64,000 nt of DNA from Zoroaster sp. YZ-2022 (GCA_029582265.1 CM055817.1:59707152-59771151); one strand, 5' to 3'; positions 12,260-24,075 are shown, numbered from the stretch's first letter. The notes: generated by a model from the sequence alone, not told the origin. Translations and numbers: made by a program.

Positions 12260-12752
12260 GGTGACCCTGTAGGGACAAACAAGACCTAAACATTGACGTC
12301 AAGTTTCATGGAAATTTGACGTCAAGTTTTATGTTTGCGACTTTCCTCTGGTCGCGAAATTTGACGTCAAATTTCATTTCTGCGACTTCACCCCATGGCC
12401 CATAAGGGACACCAAAGACTTAAATATTGACGTCAAATTTCATGGTCTGCGACTTTACCCGGTCGCGAAATTTGCCGTGAATATTTTTCGCGACAGGAGA
12501 AAAGTCGCAGACATGAAATTTGACGTCAAATTTTGCGACCGGGGGAAAGTCGATAAATCTTCCATGAATAAGTCTTTGGTGTCCTTTCAGGGCCATTGGG
12601 GTTAAGTCGCAGACATAAAATTTCACGTCAAATGTCGCAACTTTGGGGGAAAAGCTCGGTCGCAGACATGAAATTTGACGTCAAAAAGTCGTGCAATTTT
12701 CCATGAAATTTGACGTCAATATTTAGGTCTTGTGTGTCCCTCCAGGGCCACA
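12260..12752. mobile_element. Nested foldback elements rich in TTGACGTCAA
   Basis: The outer ends are inverted copies, CCCTGTAGGGACAAACAAGA on the left and its approximate complement ending CCAGGG on the right, followed by GACCTAAA(C/T)ATTGACGTCAA. A second, inner inverted pair begins near 12398 (GGCCCATAAGGGACACC) and ends near 12595. Seven TGACGTCA octamers with T/A flanks are present, plus repeated GTCGCAGAC / GCGACTTT motifs. Non-autonomous, with no coding region. Confidence 0.75.
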
Positions 12753-12799
12753 ATACTTATCCAAACACACTACCAGGCCTTTGCCAGAAAAAATATTGA

Positions 12800-13640
12800 T
12801 ATCTCTTGTCAGGTTTTGTTTATCAACTTGTCCTTAGCATAGTAACTGGCTGGCTTTATAGCAATTTGATTGTATTAATAATTCACATCACCTGTTGAAT
12901 GGATTGTTATTGTTACTGGCAAAGTCATCAATAAGCAAGACTATTGCGCTCCAAGAAGCTCCATTACTGGAATTTAAAATTAATTATTTACATTATGTAC
13001 TGCATAATTTACATTATGTGATGTGAAGACCATTATGGCTATCTCATGTAGACGTTTAAGGCCTACAGTATGCTGTATACCGGTATCGTGTAAGGCTTAA
13101 TGTAGCTGAAATGATTAGCAAGAGCTAAATTTATTCTATTCACCCAAATTGTGTTTCCTGTTTGACCTGAAAACCATTATTGCTGCAATTAAATAAACTA
13201 TATTATGTACACGTATTCAGATTGCTATAAATTCTGTATAGCTTCATGATGTTGAGAAGATTGGCAAGGGACTAAATTTAATTCAGTCCAACGGCAGCAG
13301 GTTGATTTTGAAAGCGGGGCCTAATCCAATCCAACGATGAACGCTGGAACTTTACACTGAAAGACTAGAAACTAGAAATTTTACACTTAAAAAAGTGGAA
13401 TTAAAAATTAGGCATAATTTGATCTAGGCCTATTACCTTATTTTAGGGGAATGGGAACATTCCCAAAAGATCTAGAATAAGGAAAACAGAAATTGGTGAT
13501 ACGTTTACAACCCCGCAACCCCTCTATACCCCTTGTAGAAAATAAAGTATCCATTTTCAGAAAGGAAAGGAAAATGGTATCAAAATTTGAATTAAAAAAT
13601 CATAATGTGCAAATTGTACTTGGTATCCCAAATAAAAGGC
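12800..13640 (-). repeat. Family A fragments in inverted orientation
   Basis: The complement of 12880-13000 matches the family A segment with ATTCCAGTAATGGAGCTTCT, and the complement of 13370-13630 matches 1310-1545. This is the only clear inverted copy in the window. Confidence 0.65.
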
Positions 13641-13850
13641 CTAATTAATGCAACCACAATATCATTTTGACATGTTTATCGATCTACTTCCGTTCGTAGG
13701 CCGATTTGTTATAATTATTTGATGTTGAAGTGTTCAAAGACTTGTTCTTGAATGCATAATGAAACGGTTACATAATGTTTTGTGACGTTTGTATACACGT
13801 TATATGCTTATTTACGTGGCGCCTTCGAAGGCCACGTAATTATATAAGAG

Positions 13851-14364
13851 CACCCGATACTCCAAATTTGTGCAGTATATACCGTCTCAAAAGGATCAAT
13901 TTCATCTTGCTATTAACAAGCACAGATTATAATCTGGTAGTCTGGATTACAATTGGTGTCGTTAAGTCAGTCAGTCGTTATAATCTGGGTGGCACATGCA
14001 TAATCGCATAATCGCAATCGTTAAATATTTTCGTCGTTAACATTTAATTTAAAGAAGAACATTAAATAGTTATAGCCTAATTAGAACGTTGCTACGACTG
14101 TTATACGATGTATACAGAAACAATTTGATTATTTATGAAACGATCGACTACCGTGTGAATTAAGCTTGCCATTGCTGCATGCTACGCGATATGCATGTGC
14201 CACTCACTTAAAACATGGAGGAAGGACTATTTTCCTTCCTCCATGCTTAAAACGACACCAATTGTAATCCAGACTACCAGATTATAATCTGTGCTTGTTA
14301 TTAGCAAGATGAAATTGATCTTTTTGAGACGTAATCTACTGACACATATTTGGAGTATCGGGTG
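13851..14364. mobile_element. MITE-like foldback with about 110-bp inverted arms
   Basis: The left arm begins CACCCGATACTCCAAATTTG and continues through GATTATAATCTGGTAGTCTG and ACAATTGGTGTCG. The right arm (about 14252-14364) is the inverted equivalent ending GGAGTATCGGGTG. A second copy lacking the right arm lies at 17475-17805. A small hairpin insertion sits at 14214-14245. No coding capacity. Confidence 0.8.
14214..14245. mobile_element. 32-bp hairpin insertion with 7-bp flanking direct repeats
   Basis: Stem CATGGAGGAAGG, loop ACTATTTT, stem CCTTCCTCCATG: 12 perfect base pairs. It is bounded by CTTAAAA at 14207-14213 and again at 14246-14252. The same stem recurs at 33146 with different flanks, so this looks like a very short insertion with a target duplication. 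Confidence 0.7.
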
Positions 14365-14837
14365 ATAATATCATATTTAAAAAAAAAAAAAATTAAAAAA
14401 AATAAATAAATAAAACATTCCCGAAGATGAGTGGTTTAGAAAGAATATTTACTCGGAACGACTGGTACCAGTGCCTCATTATATAAAATTAATCTTTAGA
14501 TTAAAAAGGAAATGGTAAAAAAAATTCTTATGATCACCGCTGCCTTTAATATTTCACCAAATATATTTTGGGAAATTACCGATGGTGTACATAACCTATA
14601 ACTATGATCCAAAAGTTAATTAGGAATGTGAATCACGGATTACAGAGGAAAATTTAGTTGTACTAAATCAATGCAATCTCGAGGCAGCTTGCCTTGTAAA
14701 AATTCTTAAACTCGACACGTCCTTTCGCTGATTAGTTTACAATCAGTATGATATATCCCTGATTATTGTATCTATCATTTCATTAATAACGATTGGCACA
14801 AACATTTTGTATAATATGTACACGTTAATGAAGCTTG

Positions 14838-15235
14838 GTGGTCCAGTTGTGAGTGCGTCTGACTGTTAATCAGAATGTCCTGAGTTTGAGGTCTGACATA
14901 AATGCGATTTATTATCCGTTCACGGCTCTTATCCGCGGCAAGTGATCAGTTCCAAAAAGCTTAGCTATTATTATTAAACTTACTAAATGCTATGAAGTAC
15001 ACTTGTAACATGACTGCGCTAATTTTATTATTCTTCTTTATTTTTTTTTTTCCGTTCGAAGCTCTCATCCGCAGCAAGTAATAAGTTCAGAAAAGCTTAC
15101 TAAAAGCTATTTTTATTAAACTTACAGACTTACAGACTTGTAACATGGCACAATAATCGACTGGATTTACTATTACACGTTATGGAAGCTCAGTGGTGCA
15201 GTAGTGAATTCTGAATGCTATAATTTTATTACTCC
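14838..15235 (+). repeat. tRNA-related SINE remnant, two tandem pieces
   Basis: GTGGTCCAGTTGTGAGTGCG, then CTGACTGTTAATCAGA and GAGTTTGAGGTC, resemble a tRNA head with A-box and B-box regions and an anticodon arm. The following body (ATCCG(C/A)(G/A)GCAAGT, AAAGCTTA) is repeated at about 15065-15150, and another head-like AAGCTCAGTGGTGCAGTAGT lies at 15187. Too decayed to be a working tRNA. Confidence 0.5.
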
Positions 15236-15241
15236 GTGGAC

Positions 15242-16405
15242 AAGTTCTCTGAGAAACTAAAGGCTGTCCGTTACGATCCTGCAAGCCCCGATTTTGAGTC
15301 AAATAATTGGTATAGTCATGACACCAGCCAGCAGGCCAGCCAGCCGGTGGGGCTGTGCTGCCGTCCAGCCGGTCATTGAGACTCGCTTACATCCTGCCGG
15401 CAGGCAGGGTACTGAGCTAGATGACTCAAAATGTACTAGTAGTGACGGCCCGGGCACGGGTTTATGTTTCGTGAATTGTTTTTGAGAAATTTAGATTATT
15501 TTTTGAGTGCATACAATTCACATTATGCCCTCTAATTAGGGTAAAAAAGCAGATGTAACAAGGTTTTTAATTGTTTTTGTTCTTTAAAAAAAATGAAATT
15601 CACGGTAAAACCGAAAACTGTGTTTTTTCGCGACTGAAAGCCTAACGACTGACGAAAATTGAAATCGCCCAACTCTGGTAAAAATTGTCAACATTTAAAA
15701 ACTAGACTCTTCGTATATAGGCCCTAGTTTATATAGGCTACATATTTCATGCTTCAAATATGTGACAACAGTGCAAAAAGTATGTTCGAGGTGATCGCAA
15801 TAAACACGAGACTTTCCATCGTCCGGTAACCTACGGACAACGTCGTCAAGCCATCGGCGGATGAAGCGGGGTTGGGGAGGGATGGAAAGGGTGGCACTTT
15901 CCCCCACTTCAGAAAAGGTCCTGATTTGCCTCCACTTTTGAATCAAAATAATATTTACATGTAGCATTGAATAGTTTTTACCAGTGGAGTTAATGATTCT
16001 CTAAAACTAAATAAAATATTCTCTAAAACTGGCCCAAGATTTCCTAAAATGTTCCAAAATGCCCACACTTAATTTCCGTTATGGCAAATTTGGCCAATTA
16101 GTGTCCAATTAGACAGTGTTTAAAGTGACACATTTTCAAATTTTTCTAAATTTTGTTCACGAATTTGTTCGTTTTTGTACAAAAAGGATTTCCATTTAAA
16201 CAAAATGTACCAAACATCTCTTATCAATATTTTTTAATTTGATAATCATGCAGAACATGTCAATGCCCACACTTAATTTCCGTTAAGGCAATTATGTAAA
16301 GTTAACTTTATATAATTATTTCTCAATCACAGCAGATAATAAATGTCAAATATTCAAGTTTGTAAGACATGTTTCTTTATTGTTACGCATCTTAAATAGC
16401 CTATA
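15242..16405 (+). repeat. Family A copy A2
   Basis: The copy runs from GAGAAACTAAAGGCTGTCCG through the GC-rich stretch, the TTTTTTCGCGACTGAAAGCC segment and AATGCCCACACTTAATTTCC. Its order matches the middle of A1 and A6, with internal deletions. No genes. Confidence 0.75.
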
Positions 16406-17153
16406 ATTCTAATGAATATTTTCTTTTATAGGGGACTTTGGTAAAGGCAATTTTATATTTTCTTCCCAGTTTTTCTCTGCTACTTTTATATCTCATATCT
16501 TTTCATAATCTCTCACGTATTGCCGGAAGCATCATTTAATGTTCAGCTTGCTTTGACATTCCAGTTTTAATATTAATTAATCAAACAAAAAAGAAAAGGG
16601 AGTGGGATGAATTTGACAACTTAATATAAATGTTGGAGCACAATATGCATAAAGGTTGATGTCAATATCGTATTTTGGCAAAGGTGTATTATATTTTATT
16701 ATAACAATATCAATTTCATATTCAAAAATATATACATTTTGCATTAGGATGTGTTGAATTTGATCTTCCTGTTTGGACCGGAAGTAAAGGTCAGATCAGG
16801 TGATTTGAAGGTCATATATATGACCTCCTCATGATCATGAAAAACGGTCTTTACTTAATCTAAACAAAGTTACATGTCCAAAAGTGCCTTTCCGAGTGGA
16901 ACAAGAAGCAACTTGGAAACCGCTAGATGAGACTAAACTCCGTAATGTAGAAATGTGGCAAAACTGTTTTAATCAAGATATAAAATCAAAATATCTAACG
17001 TGGTATGGTAATCATATTGGTAATCATAATCATACGAGTGTTGAGTAACGAAATTCACCGCGTTTGATGCGCACGTCGTGTATGTTGTCCTTTGAATCAT
17101 GAGTTCAGGTTATACGGCTAATTTGATGCGTCAAAGAGGTGTGCTTATTCCAG
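16406..17153. other. Intronic or intergenic sequence, nothing recognised
   Basis: No open frame of interest, repeat partner or RNA-like structure was found. It ends at a pyrimidine-poor AG used by the broken SRCR exon. Confidence 0.4.
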
Positions 17154-17182
17154 TAGCCAGGTGGAACTTAGCGGGTACCAGC

Positions 17183-17212
17183 ACTGATCTCTATTATACT
17201 GTAGAGATCAGT
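17183..17212. mobile_element. 30-bp hairpin insertion in the SRCR exon
   Basis: Stem ACTGATCTCTA, loop TTATACTG, stem TAGAGATCAGT. It is flanked by GGGTACCAGC (17173-17182) and GGGTACGAGC (17213-17222), a 10-bp direct repeat with one mismatch. Removing the hairpin and one repeat gives a continuous SRCR start (VELSGYQQYGM), so an insertion is the simplest reading. Confidence 0.65.
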
Positions 17213-17474
17213 GGGTACGAGCAGTATGGTATGTGAAGAGGCACGGAAGGGTGCAGGTTTATCACAATGGAGAGTGGGGCTCTGTATGTGATGACTATTG
17301 GGATACCAGGGATGCAGCCGTTGTGTGTGCGGAACTCGGCTACTCTCGATATGGTGCTCAGGTGAAATCATTTGGTCCAGGGGTTGGTAATTATCTATAT
17401 GGATGACGTTTAATTATACTGGCAGTGAGTTGGAGTTGCAGCAAAGTGATTTTAGAGACTGGAGTGAACATAAC

Positions 17475-17805
17475 CACCCGATACTCCAAATTTGTGTCAG
17501 TAGATAACGTCTCAAAAGGATCAATTTCATCTTGCTATTAACAAGCACAGATTATAATCTGGTAGTCTGGATTACAATTGGTGTCGTTAAGTCAGTCAGT
17601 CGTTATAATCTGGGTGGCACATGCATAATCGCATAATCGCAATCGTTAAATATTTTCGTCGTTAACATTTAATTTAAAGAAGAACATAAAATAGTTATAG
17701 CCTAATTAGAACGTTGCTACGACTGTTACACGATGTATACAGAAACAATTTGATTATTCATGAAACGATCGACTACCGTGTGAATTAAGCGTGCCATTGC
17801 TGCAT
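17475..17805 (+). mobile_element. 331-bp MITE copy inside the SRCR exon
   Basis: Nearly identical to 13851-14180, from CACCCGATACTCC to CCATTGCTGCAT, but without the inverted right arm. The coding flanks AGTGAACATAAC and CATTATGAAGATGCC join in frame across it. No target duplication is visible, unlike most cut-and-paste insertions. Confidence 0.75.
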
Positions 17806-17997
17806 CATTATGAAGATGCCAGTGTAGTGTGCTTAAAGTCAGGTAATAATTTAAAACAAAAAAGTTTAGGTGCTGGGTACACCCCAAACACCTCTTGTTT
17901 TTGTTCCAGTTTTTATTTATTAGGTGTTTGGGTACAACCTTAAAATTGATTAAAAAAACAATGAATATTAAAAATCCCTATAACTCCCTAACGAAAT

Positions 17998-20470
17998 GAT
18001 TATCCGAGAAGTCACCGAAATATATATTTTAACCAAAAATTCCGAAGGATTTTTACTTTACCAAAATACTACCAAATTCGGTTTAATTAAAAAACACCAC
18101 GTTTCTTTCGTCTCCAGCTATATAGTCTGTATAAAAATCATCGAACTATTTTATTTTCATAAAAAATCATTTTTTTTTGAGTGCCAGGATAAGACATTTC
18201 GCCGCCCAGAGCACGGCAATATATCCTGACAATTGAGGCTTACTTGCACTGGTCCGCGGTCACTGAGAAACTAAAGGGTTTCCGTTACGATCCTGCAAGC
18301 CCCGATTTCGAGTCAAATAATTGGTATAGTCATGACGCCGTCCTGCCGGCCAGCCAGCCGGTGAGGCTGTGCTGTCGTCCTGCAGGTCATAGAGGCTGCG
18401 TTGCCGGCAGACAGGTTACTGAGCTATGACTAATAGTGACGGTACAATGAACAAAACATAACGTGGGCCACGTTATGTTTTGTTCATTGTTTTGACAAAT
18501 TAGATGGACTAATTGTTTTAATTGTTTGTTTTTTTTTGTATAAAGTTCACGTTATGCCCTATGCTAACAAGCAGTAACAAGGTTTTTTGATTTGTTTTTA
18601 TAGGTCTATTCTTAAAAAAGAAATTCACTGTAAAACCGAAAACCGTGTTTTTTCGCGACTGAAAGCCTGATAACGACTGGTGAAAATGTTCAGCATTTAT
18701 GAACTAGACTCTTCGTATATAGGACCTAGTTTATATAGGCTACATATTTCATGCTTCAAATATGTGGCAACAATGCAAAAAGGATGTTCAAGGTGATCGC
18801 AATAAACACAGGACTTTCCATCGGCCGGTACCTCGACGGACATCGTTGTCAAGCCATCGGCGGCGAAAGCGGGGGTGGGGGAGGGTGGGAAAGGGTGGCA
18901 CTTTCCCTCACTTCAGAAAAAGTCCTGATTTGCCTCCACTTTTGAATCAAGATAATATTTACATGAAGCATTGAGTATTTTTACCAGTGGAGTTAATGAT
19001 TCTCTAAAACTAAATAAAACATTTTCTAAAACTGGCCCAACATTTCCTAAAATGTTCAATGATGTTCCCAACACTATTTCAAAATGATTTGAAATTTCTC
19101 AACTTTAATTCTGCCCTGAAAAGGAAAATTTACAAATCAATTTAACAGGCTTATTTTACAATTTAGCCATAGTTATTTCTGTATAGATTTTCAACAGTCC
19201 ATAACAATGTGTATTCATACTGTGCTCGCACCTGATTCCAAATGTTTTCCTGCTCATGTAACACTCTATTAATTCAATATTCATTTTGGAGACATGCTGG
19301 TCCTTCTTAAAAACAACAGCTAATTTTGTGTTTAAGATCAAGAGATTTTTTTCCAAAATGAACTCAATACTCCCCGCAAAAGAACAATTTACCCATTTTT
19401 ATCAATTTAAAAAATTTTCAATTTAACAGGATTTTTTTTTTTTTTTTTTTTACAATTTAGCCATAGTTATTTCTGCATAGATTTTCAACAGTTCACAATA
19501 ATGTGTATTCATACTGAGTTCGCACCTGACTCCATTCCCCATTATTCACGATATATTTTATACAAAACACTCTCAATTCAATATTCATTTTGGAGACATT
19601 CTGGTCCTTCTTAAAAATAAAAAAAAAGCTAATTTTTGGTTTAAGATCAAGAGATCATTTTCCAAAATGGACTCAATAAAATTACATTTTATAAGTTTAG
19701 CTCATAGCTCACAAATGACTACACAGAGCTTTCTGAATGCAAACGCGGGCCCAGACCCCACGCAGTGACCTCGCTTCGCTCACTGGCTTGGATTTGGCAC
19801 CCACTTTCAAAATCATTCCGCCGCCGTTGGACAAAATAGTATTTATTAATTTGGCCCCTTGCCAGTACAGAATGTAAATAATTTTTAATTCCAGTAATGG
19901 AGCTTCTTGTAACGCTAGTCTGGCTTGATGACTATGCCAGTAATAAAACAATCCATTCAACTGGTGATATAAATCATATGATACAATCAAAATGCTACAG
20001 GCGAGCCAGTTACCAAGGGCGACCACTACGTCAATTGATAAACAGAAGACCTTACAATAAAAGAGATATCAAAATTGAATGATAAACAATATCAATCATA
20101 ACGATACAACAAAACACTACGGTAAGCCCTTTTGCAATACAAATATTTGTGTGGAATTTGATATACAAATGTATACAATAAATGTACCAATGCACAAATG
20201 CCATGCCATTCTCCCATGTGAACAGTTTTGATGTTTACAAATTTATCCATTCAGCCCTTTTTCAAGTTGATTGAGAACGATATACAAAATGCACACAAAA
20301 TGTTCAAATGCACAGAAAACCACGCCCTTCGCCCACGTGATCACCAACCTGAATACACCCAATTTGTATTGCATTATGGGGGCATCCAAGAGAGGCTAAA
20401 CATAATGTAAAAGACATACAAGAACTGGAATGAACTAGACACTGAATAAGAAGAGTGGTCTAGTACCAAG
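17998..20470 (+). repeat. Family A copy A3
   Basis: One of the longer copies, from TATCCGAGAAGTCACCGAAA to CTAGTACCAAGACACATTAA. It includes the GC-rich stretch (18345-18410), the zone rich in GGGGGTGGGGGAGGGTGGGA near 18870, and a duplicated ATTTCTG(T/C)ATAGATTTTCAACAG block (19170 and 19469). Small open frames are repeated in other copies and are not genes. Confidence 0.75.
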
Positions 20471-20695
20471 ACACATTAATAATCAGCCTGATACTCTTTT
20501 ACAGACATAATTGAAACCCTATTCTCCCAATGAGGATACAATTCAGGAAACCATTAAGTACGTATCCTCATCATTCATGTGTTAATACTGGTTCTTCTAA
20601 GACTAAGTTACACAAATAAAGGACGTGCAGCATTACAGGGGAGGGGATTGATCAAAATATTCGAAATCAGTTTCGTCCAAGTTTAAAATGGTGAT
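20471..20695. other. Unassigned sequence between repeats
   Basis: No feature recognised in this short stretch. Confidence 0.3.
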
Positions 20696-20944
20696 ATTAG
20701 GCCAAAAAAGCCTCGTTTTTGGTCTCCGCACGCGTCGCCTCAGACCCGCTCATCAACCTTTTTTCTGCTATGAAATGATGTCCAATTGCAGCCAAAATTG
20801 CTGGATCGATTGGAATTCTGCAGAGCTGTGTTTTAAACGACTTTTTCCACATAGGGATACGAATGTTTGCCCAGAAAAAAAAGCGCATCACTGCACCGTT
20901 TTTGAAGCCGACCGATGACTAGAAACTGGAGACTTTTTTGGCCT
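20696..20944. mobile_element. Possible short MITE with AGGCCAAAAAAG termini
   Basis: The left end TTAGGCCAAAAAAGCCTC and the complement of the right end, TAAGGCCAAAAAAGTCTC, form inverted repeats about 250 bp apart. Internal open frames overlap on both strands and have no recognisable product. The target duplication is not clear. Confidence 0.5.
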
Positions 20945-20984
20945 TATGCTATGTGCTTGGTTTGCATGTGGCATACAACATTGT

Positions 20985-21610
20985 AAAGGCTGTCTGTTAC
21001 AATCCTGCATACCCCGTTTTCGAGTCAAATATACTGAACAGCAAAAGAAACGCAAGTCCGAGGACAGCAAAAGAAACGCAAGTCCGAGGTCTTGTCAAGT
21101 TTTCAAACAGAAGACAAACCATTTTGATTCTAATCACACATTTAATGAAAAATGCTTTAAATTTGTGAGCTGAAAGTGACTGTTGAAATTGCATTGCAAG
21201 ATTTTCACATTCAACAGTCACTTTCAGCTGACAAATTGAAAGCATTTTTTCATTAAATGAGTGATTAGAATAAAAATGGTTTGTCTTTTGTTTGAAAACT
21301 TGACAAGACCTCGGACTTGCGTTTCTTTTGCTGTCCTCGGACTTGCATTTCTTTTGCTGTTCAGTATATGATAGTCATGACGTCGGCCAGCGTAATTTTC
21401 TTCCAGGACGAACGTGGGCATTTTTTGAAAAAATGTCTTAACAAACCTTTTGTTACAAGACAACAAGTTTTTTTTTGTTCGTCTTGGAAAAAATTACGCC
21501 GTCAGCCAGCCGGCCAGCTGGCCAGCCAGCGTGTGTGCGCTGCCGTCCAGCCGACCAGTGAGACTGCGCTGCCGGCAGGCAGGGTACTGAGCTAGATGAC
21601 TCAAAATGTA
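20985..21610 (+). repeat. Family A fragment A4a, carrying a mariner-type MITE
   Basis: GTCTGTTACAATCCTGCATACC and CGTTTTCGAGTCAAA before the MITE, with ATAGTCATGACGTCGGCCAG and the GC-rich tract after it, match the head of family A. Confidence 0.65.
21032..21366. mobile_element. Mariner-type MITE, 335 bp, TA target duplication
   Basis: The termini TACTGAACAGCAAAAGAAAC and the matching inverted end form arms of about 140 bp. The repeated AAGAAACGCAAGTCCGAGG unit lies just inside each end. TA is found at 21030-21031 and 21367-21368. The flanks are the family A sequence split at GAGTCAAA / ATAGTCATGA. Non-coding and nearly palindromic, as expected for a Tc1/mariner-derived MITE. Confidence 0.8.
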
Positions 21611-21699
21611 CCGACGGTGCGCGGGCACAGTTTTAATGTTTCGTTCATTGTTTTTGACAAATGGATGGATGGAATAATTTGTGATTGTTTATTATTATT

Positions 21700-22400
21700 A
21701 TTTGTGTGTGTGTGTGTGTGTGTGTGTGTGAGCGCATTCAAACCGGGGACATATAACAAAAGGGACAATAGTCCCCGGTTGCTATCACAATGGAGAACCA
21801 TTGTGTCCCCGGTTTCCAGGACAAAGAAATTTGACAAAGGATGTCCCCGATTGCAGGCATTTACACACGTGTGTGTGTATGTGTGTGTGAGTGTGTGTAC
21901 CATTCACTGTGTGGACCTGAGAACAAAAGATGTCCACAGAACGCCTGAAGTTGAACCGTTCTGTGGACTTACACACGTCCACAGAAGGATTTTGGACTTT
22001 GGAAAGTACGAATATCTCTGAAATTAGTGATTTGTCTAGGCAGGTTCTTTGACTTAAATCGAAGGATATTATTAAAAGAGAAAAATAGAACGAAAACCGC
22101 TCTCAAAACACTCTTCTGTGTGAAATGGGAACGATTTTAAGAATTCCTATCCTTAAGTACAGGAGAACAAAGGAATGTCCACAGAATGAACGGTGCGCTA
22201 AGCTGTGTGTGTGTGCGTGTGTGAGCGCATTCAAACCGGGGACATAATTATAACAAAAGGGACAATAGTCCCCGGTTGCTATCACACTGGAGAACCATTG
22301 TGTCCCCGGTTTCCAGGACAAAGAAATTGGACAAAGGATGTACCCGATTGCAGGCATTTACACACGTGTGTGTGCACACACATGTGTGTGTGTGTAAAGT
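21700..22400. repeat. Two 150-bp direct repeats with GT tracts
   Basis: AGCGCATTCAAACCGGGGAC begins at 21731 and again at 22224, 493 bp apart, and both copies run through AATAGTCCCCGGTTGCTATC to TTTACACACGTGTGTGTG. Both are bordered by (GT)n tracts. The spacer carries three or more GTCCACAGAA motifs. No gene. Confidence 0.8.
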
Positions 22401-24075
22401 TCACATTAATCCCTTTGATAATTAGGGTCAAATTAGCAACAATAACAAGGATTTTAATAGTTTTTCTGTTCTTAAAAAACAAATTCGCGGTAAAACTGAA
22501 ATCCGTGTTTTTTCCACCTAAAAGCCTATAACGACTGGCGGAAATTAAACTCGCCATACTTGGGCAAAATTGTCCCAACAGACTCTTCGCAAATAGGCCC
22601 TAGTTTATATTGGCTACATATTTCATGCTGCAAATAATTATGTGGCAGCAGTGGGATGTTTGAGGTGATCGCAAAAATAACTTCCATCGACCATAACGTC
22701 CATAACTTCCATAATAAATGTCAAATATTCAAGTTTGTAAGACATCTCGCTTTAGTGCCATGCATCTTAAATACCGAGGCTTATTTTCACTGGTCCGCGG
22801 TCGCTGAGAAACTAAGGGCTGTCCGTTACGATCCTGCAAGCCCCGATTTCTAGTCAAATTATTGATACAGTCATGACGCCGGCCAGCCGGCCAGCCAGCC
22901 GGTAAGGCTGTGCTGCCGTCCTGCCGGCCAGCCAGCCTGTGAGGCTGTGCTGCCGTCCTGCCGGCCAGCCAGCCGGTGAGGCTGTGCTGCCGTCTTGCCG
23001 GCGAGCCAGCCGGTGAGGCTGTGCTGCCGTCTTGCCGGCCAGCCAGCCGGTGAGGCTGTGCTGCCGTCCTGCCGGTCATTGAGGCTGCGTTGCCGGCTGG
23101 CAGGGTACTGAGCTATTACTAATAGTGATGGTGCGCGGGCAAATGAGATGGAATAATTATTTTAATTATTATTTTTGTGTGTATAAAGTTGACATTATAC
23201 CCTCTGATAACAAGCAGTAACAAGGTTTTTGATTTGTGTTTATATTCTTAAAAAAGAAATAAACGGTAAAACTGAAAACCGAAAATTTCATTTTATAAGT
23301 TTAGCTCATAGCTCACAAATGACTACACAGCGCTTCCTGAATGCAAATGTAGGCCCCGGACCCCACGCAGTGAGCTCGCTTTGCTCGCTGGCTTGGATTT
23401 GGCCCCCACTTTCAAAATAATTCCGCCACCGTTTGACAGAATAGTATTAATTTGGCCCCTTGCCAGTACAGAATGTAAATAATTTATAATTCCAGCAAGG
23501 GAGGTTCTTGGAACACTAGTCTGGCTTGATGACTATGCCAGTAATAACACGATCAATTCAACTGGTGATATATAAAATCATATGATATAATCAAAATGCT
23601 ACAAGCGAGCCAGTTACCAAGGGCAACCATTACATCAATTGATAAACAGAAGACCTTACAATAAAAGAAATGTCAAAATTGAATGATAAACAGTATCAAT
23701 CATAATAATACAACAAAACACTATGGTAAGCTCTTTTGTAATACAAACATTTGGGTTGAATTTGAGATACAAATGTGCATTATAAATGTACCAATGCAGA
23801 AAATGCCATGTCATTCTCCCATGTGAACAGTTTTCATGTTTAAAAAATACTCAATTCAGTCTTTAAAGTTGCCCTTTTTCAAGTTAATTGATAACGATAT
23901 ACAAAATGTACACAAAATGTTGAAATTAACAGAAAACCACGACCTTCACCCACGTGATCACCAACCTGAACACACCTAATTTATATTGCATTATGAGGGT
24001 ATCTAAGACAGATCAAACATAATGTAAAAGACATACAAGAATGGTATCAACCAGTTTGAACCGGAATGAACTAGA
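22401..24075 (+). repeat. Family A fragment A4b
   Basis: It starts near GTAAAGTTCACATTAATCCC and includes the CGTGTTTTTTCC segment, a second head at about 22780, the 37-bp minisatellite and the tail ending ACCAGTTTGAACCGGAATGA. It ends about 100 bp before the first ectodomain exon. Confidence 0.7.
22890..23078. repeat. 37-bp GC-rich minisatellite, five units
   Basis: Units beginning GCCAGCCAGCC start at 22890, 22927, 22964, 23001 and 23038, an exact 37-bp period ending CTGCCG. One to three units occupy the same place in other family A copies, so this is a length-variable internal part of the repeat. Confidence 0.9.

Larger units (their letters stand above)
17154..17842 (+). pseudogene. Broken SRCR-domain exon
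   Basis: The frame from 17238 reads [20 protein letters not shown] and then [11 protein letters not shown], the signature start of a scavenger-receptor cysteine-rich domain. After GVGNYLYG a stop appears at about 17405. The expected continuation (MDDV, then NYTGSELELQQ, DWSEHN) is present but needs two frame changes, and expected cysteines are replaced (NYTGSE, LQQSD). The exon is also split by a 30-bp hairpin (17183) and a 331-bp insertion (17475-17805); the last part, HYEDASVVCLK, resumes at 17806 and ends at a donor GTAATA at 17843. It is probably a dead exon of a separate SRCR gene, because no other SRCR exon is nearby. Confidence 0.8.

Noticed and set aside
13806..13840. Palindrome TTACGTGGC ... 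GCCACGTAA as another hairpin insertion
   Set aside because: Only a 4-bp flanking match (TTAT) is present, too short to argue for a target duplication.
20688..21245. Several overlapping 60-80 codon frames on both strands
   Set aside because: They fall on MITE-like inverted repeats and family A sequence and match no known domain.
22729..23079. 116-codon minus-strand frame rich in AGRQDGS
   Set aside because: It is the 37-bp GC minisatellite within family A, not a protein gene.
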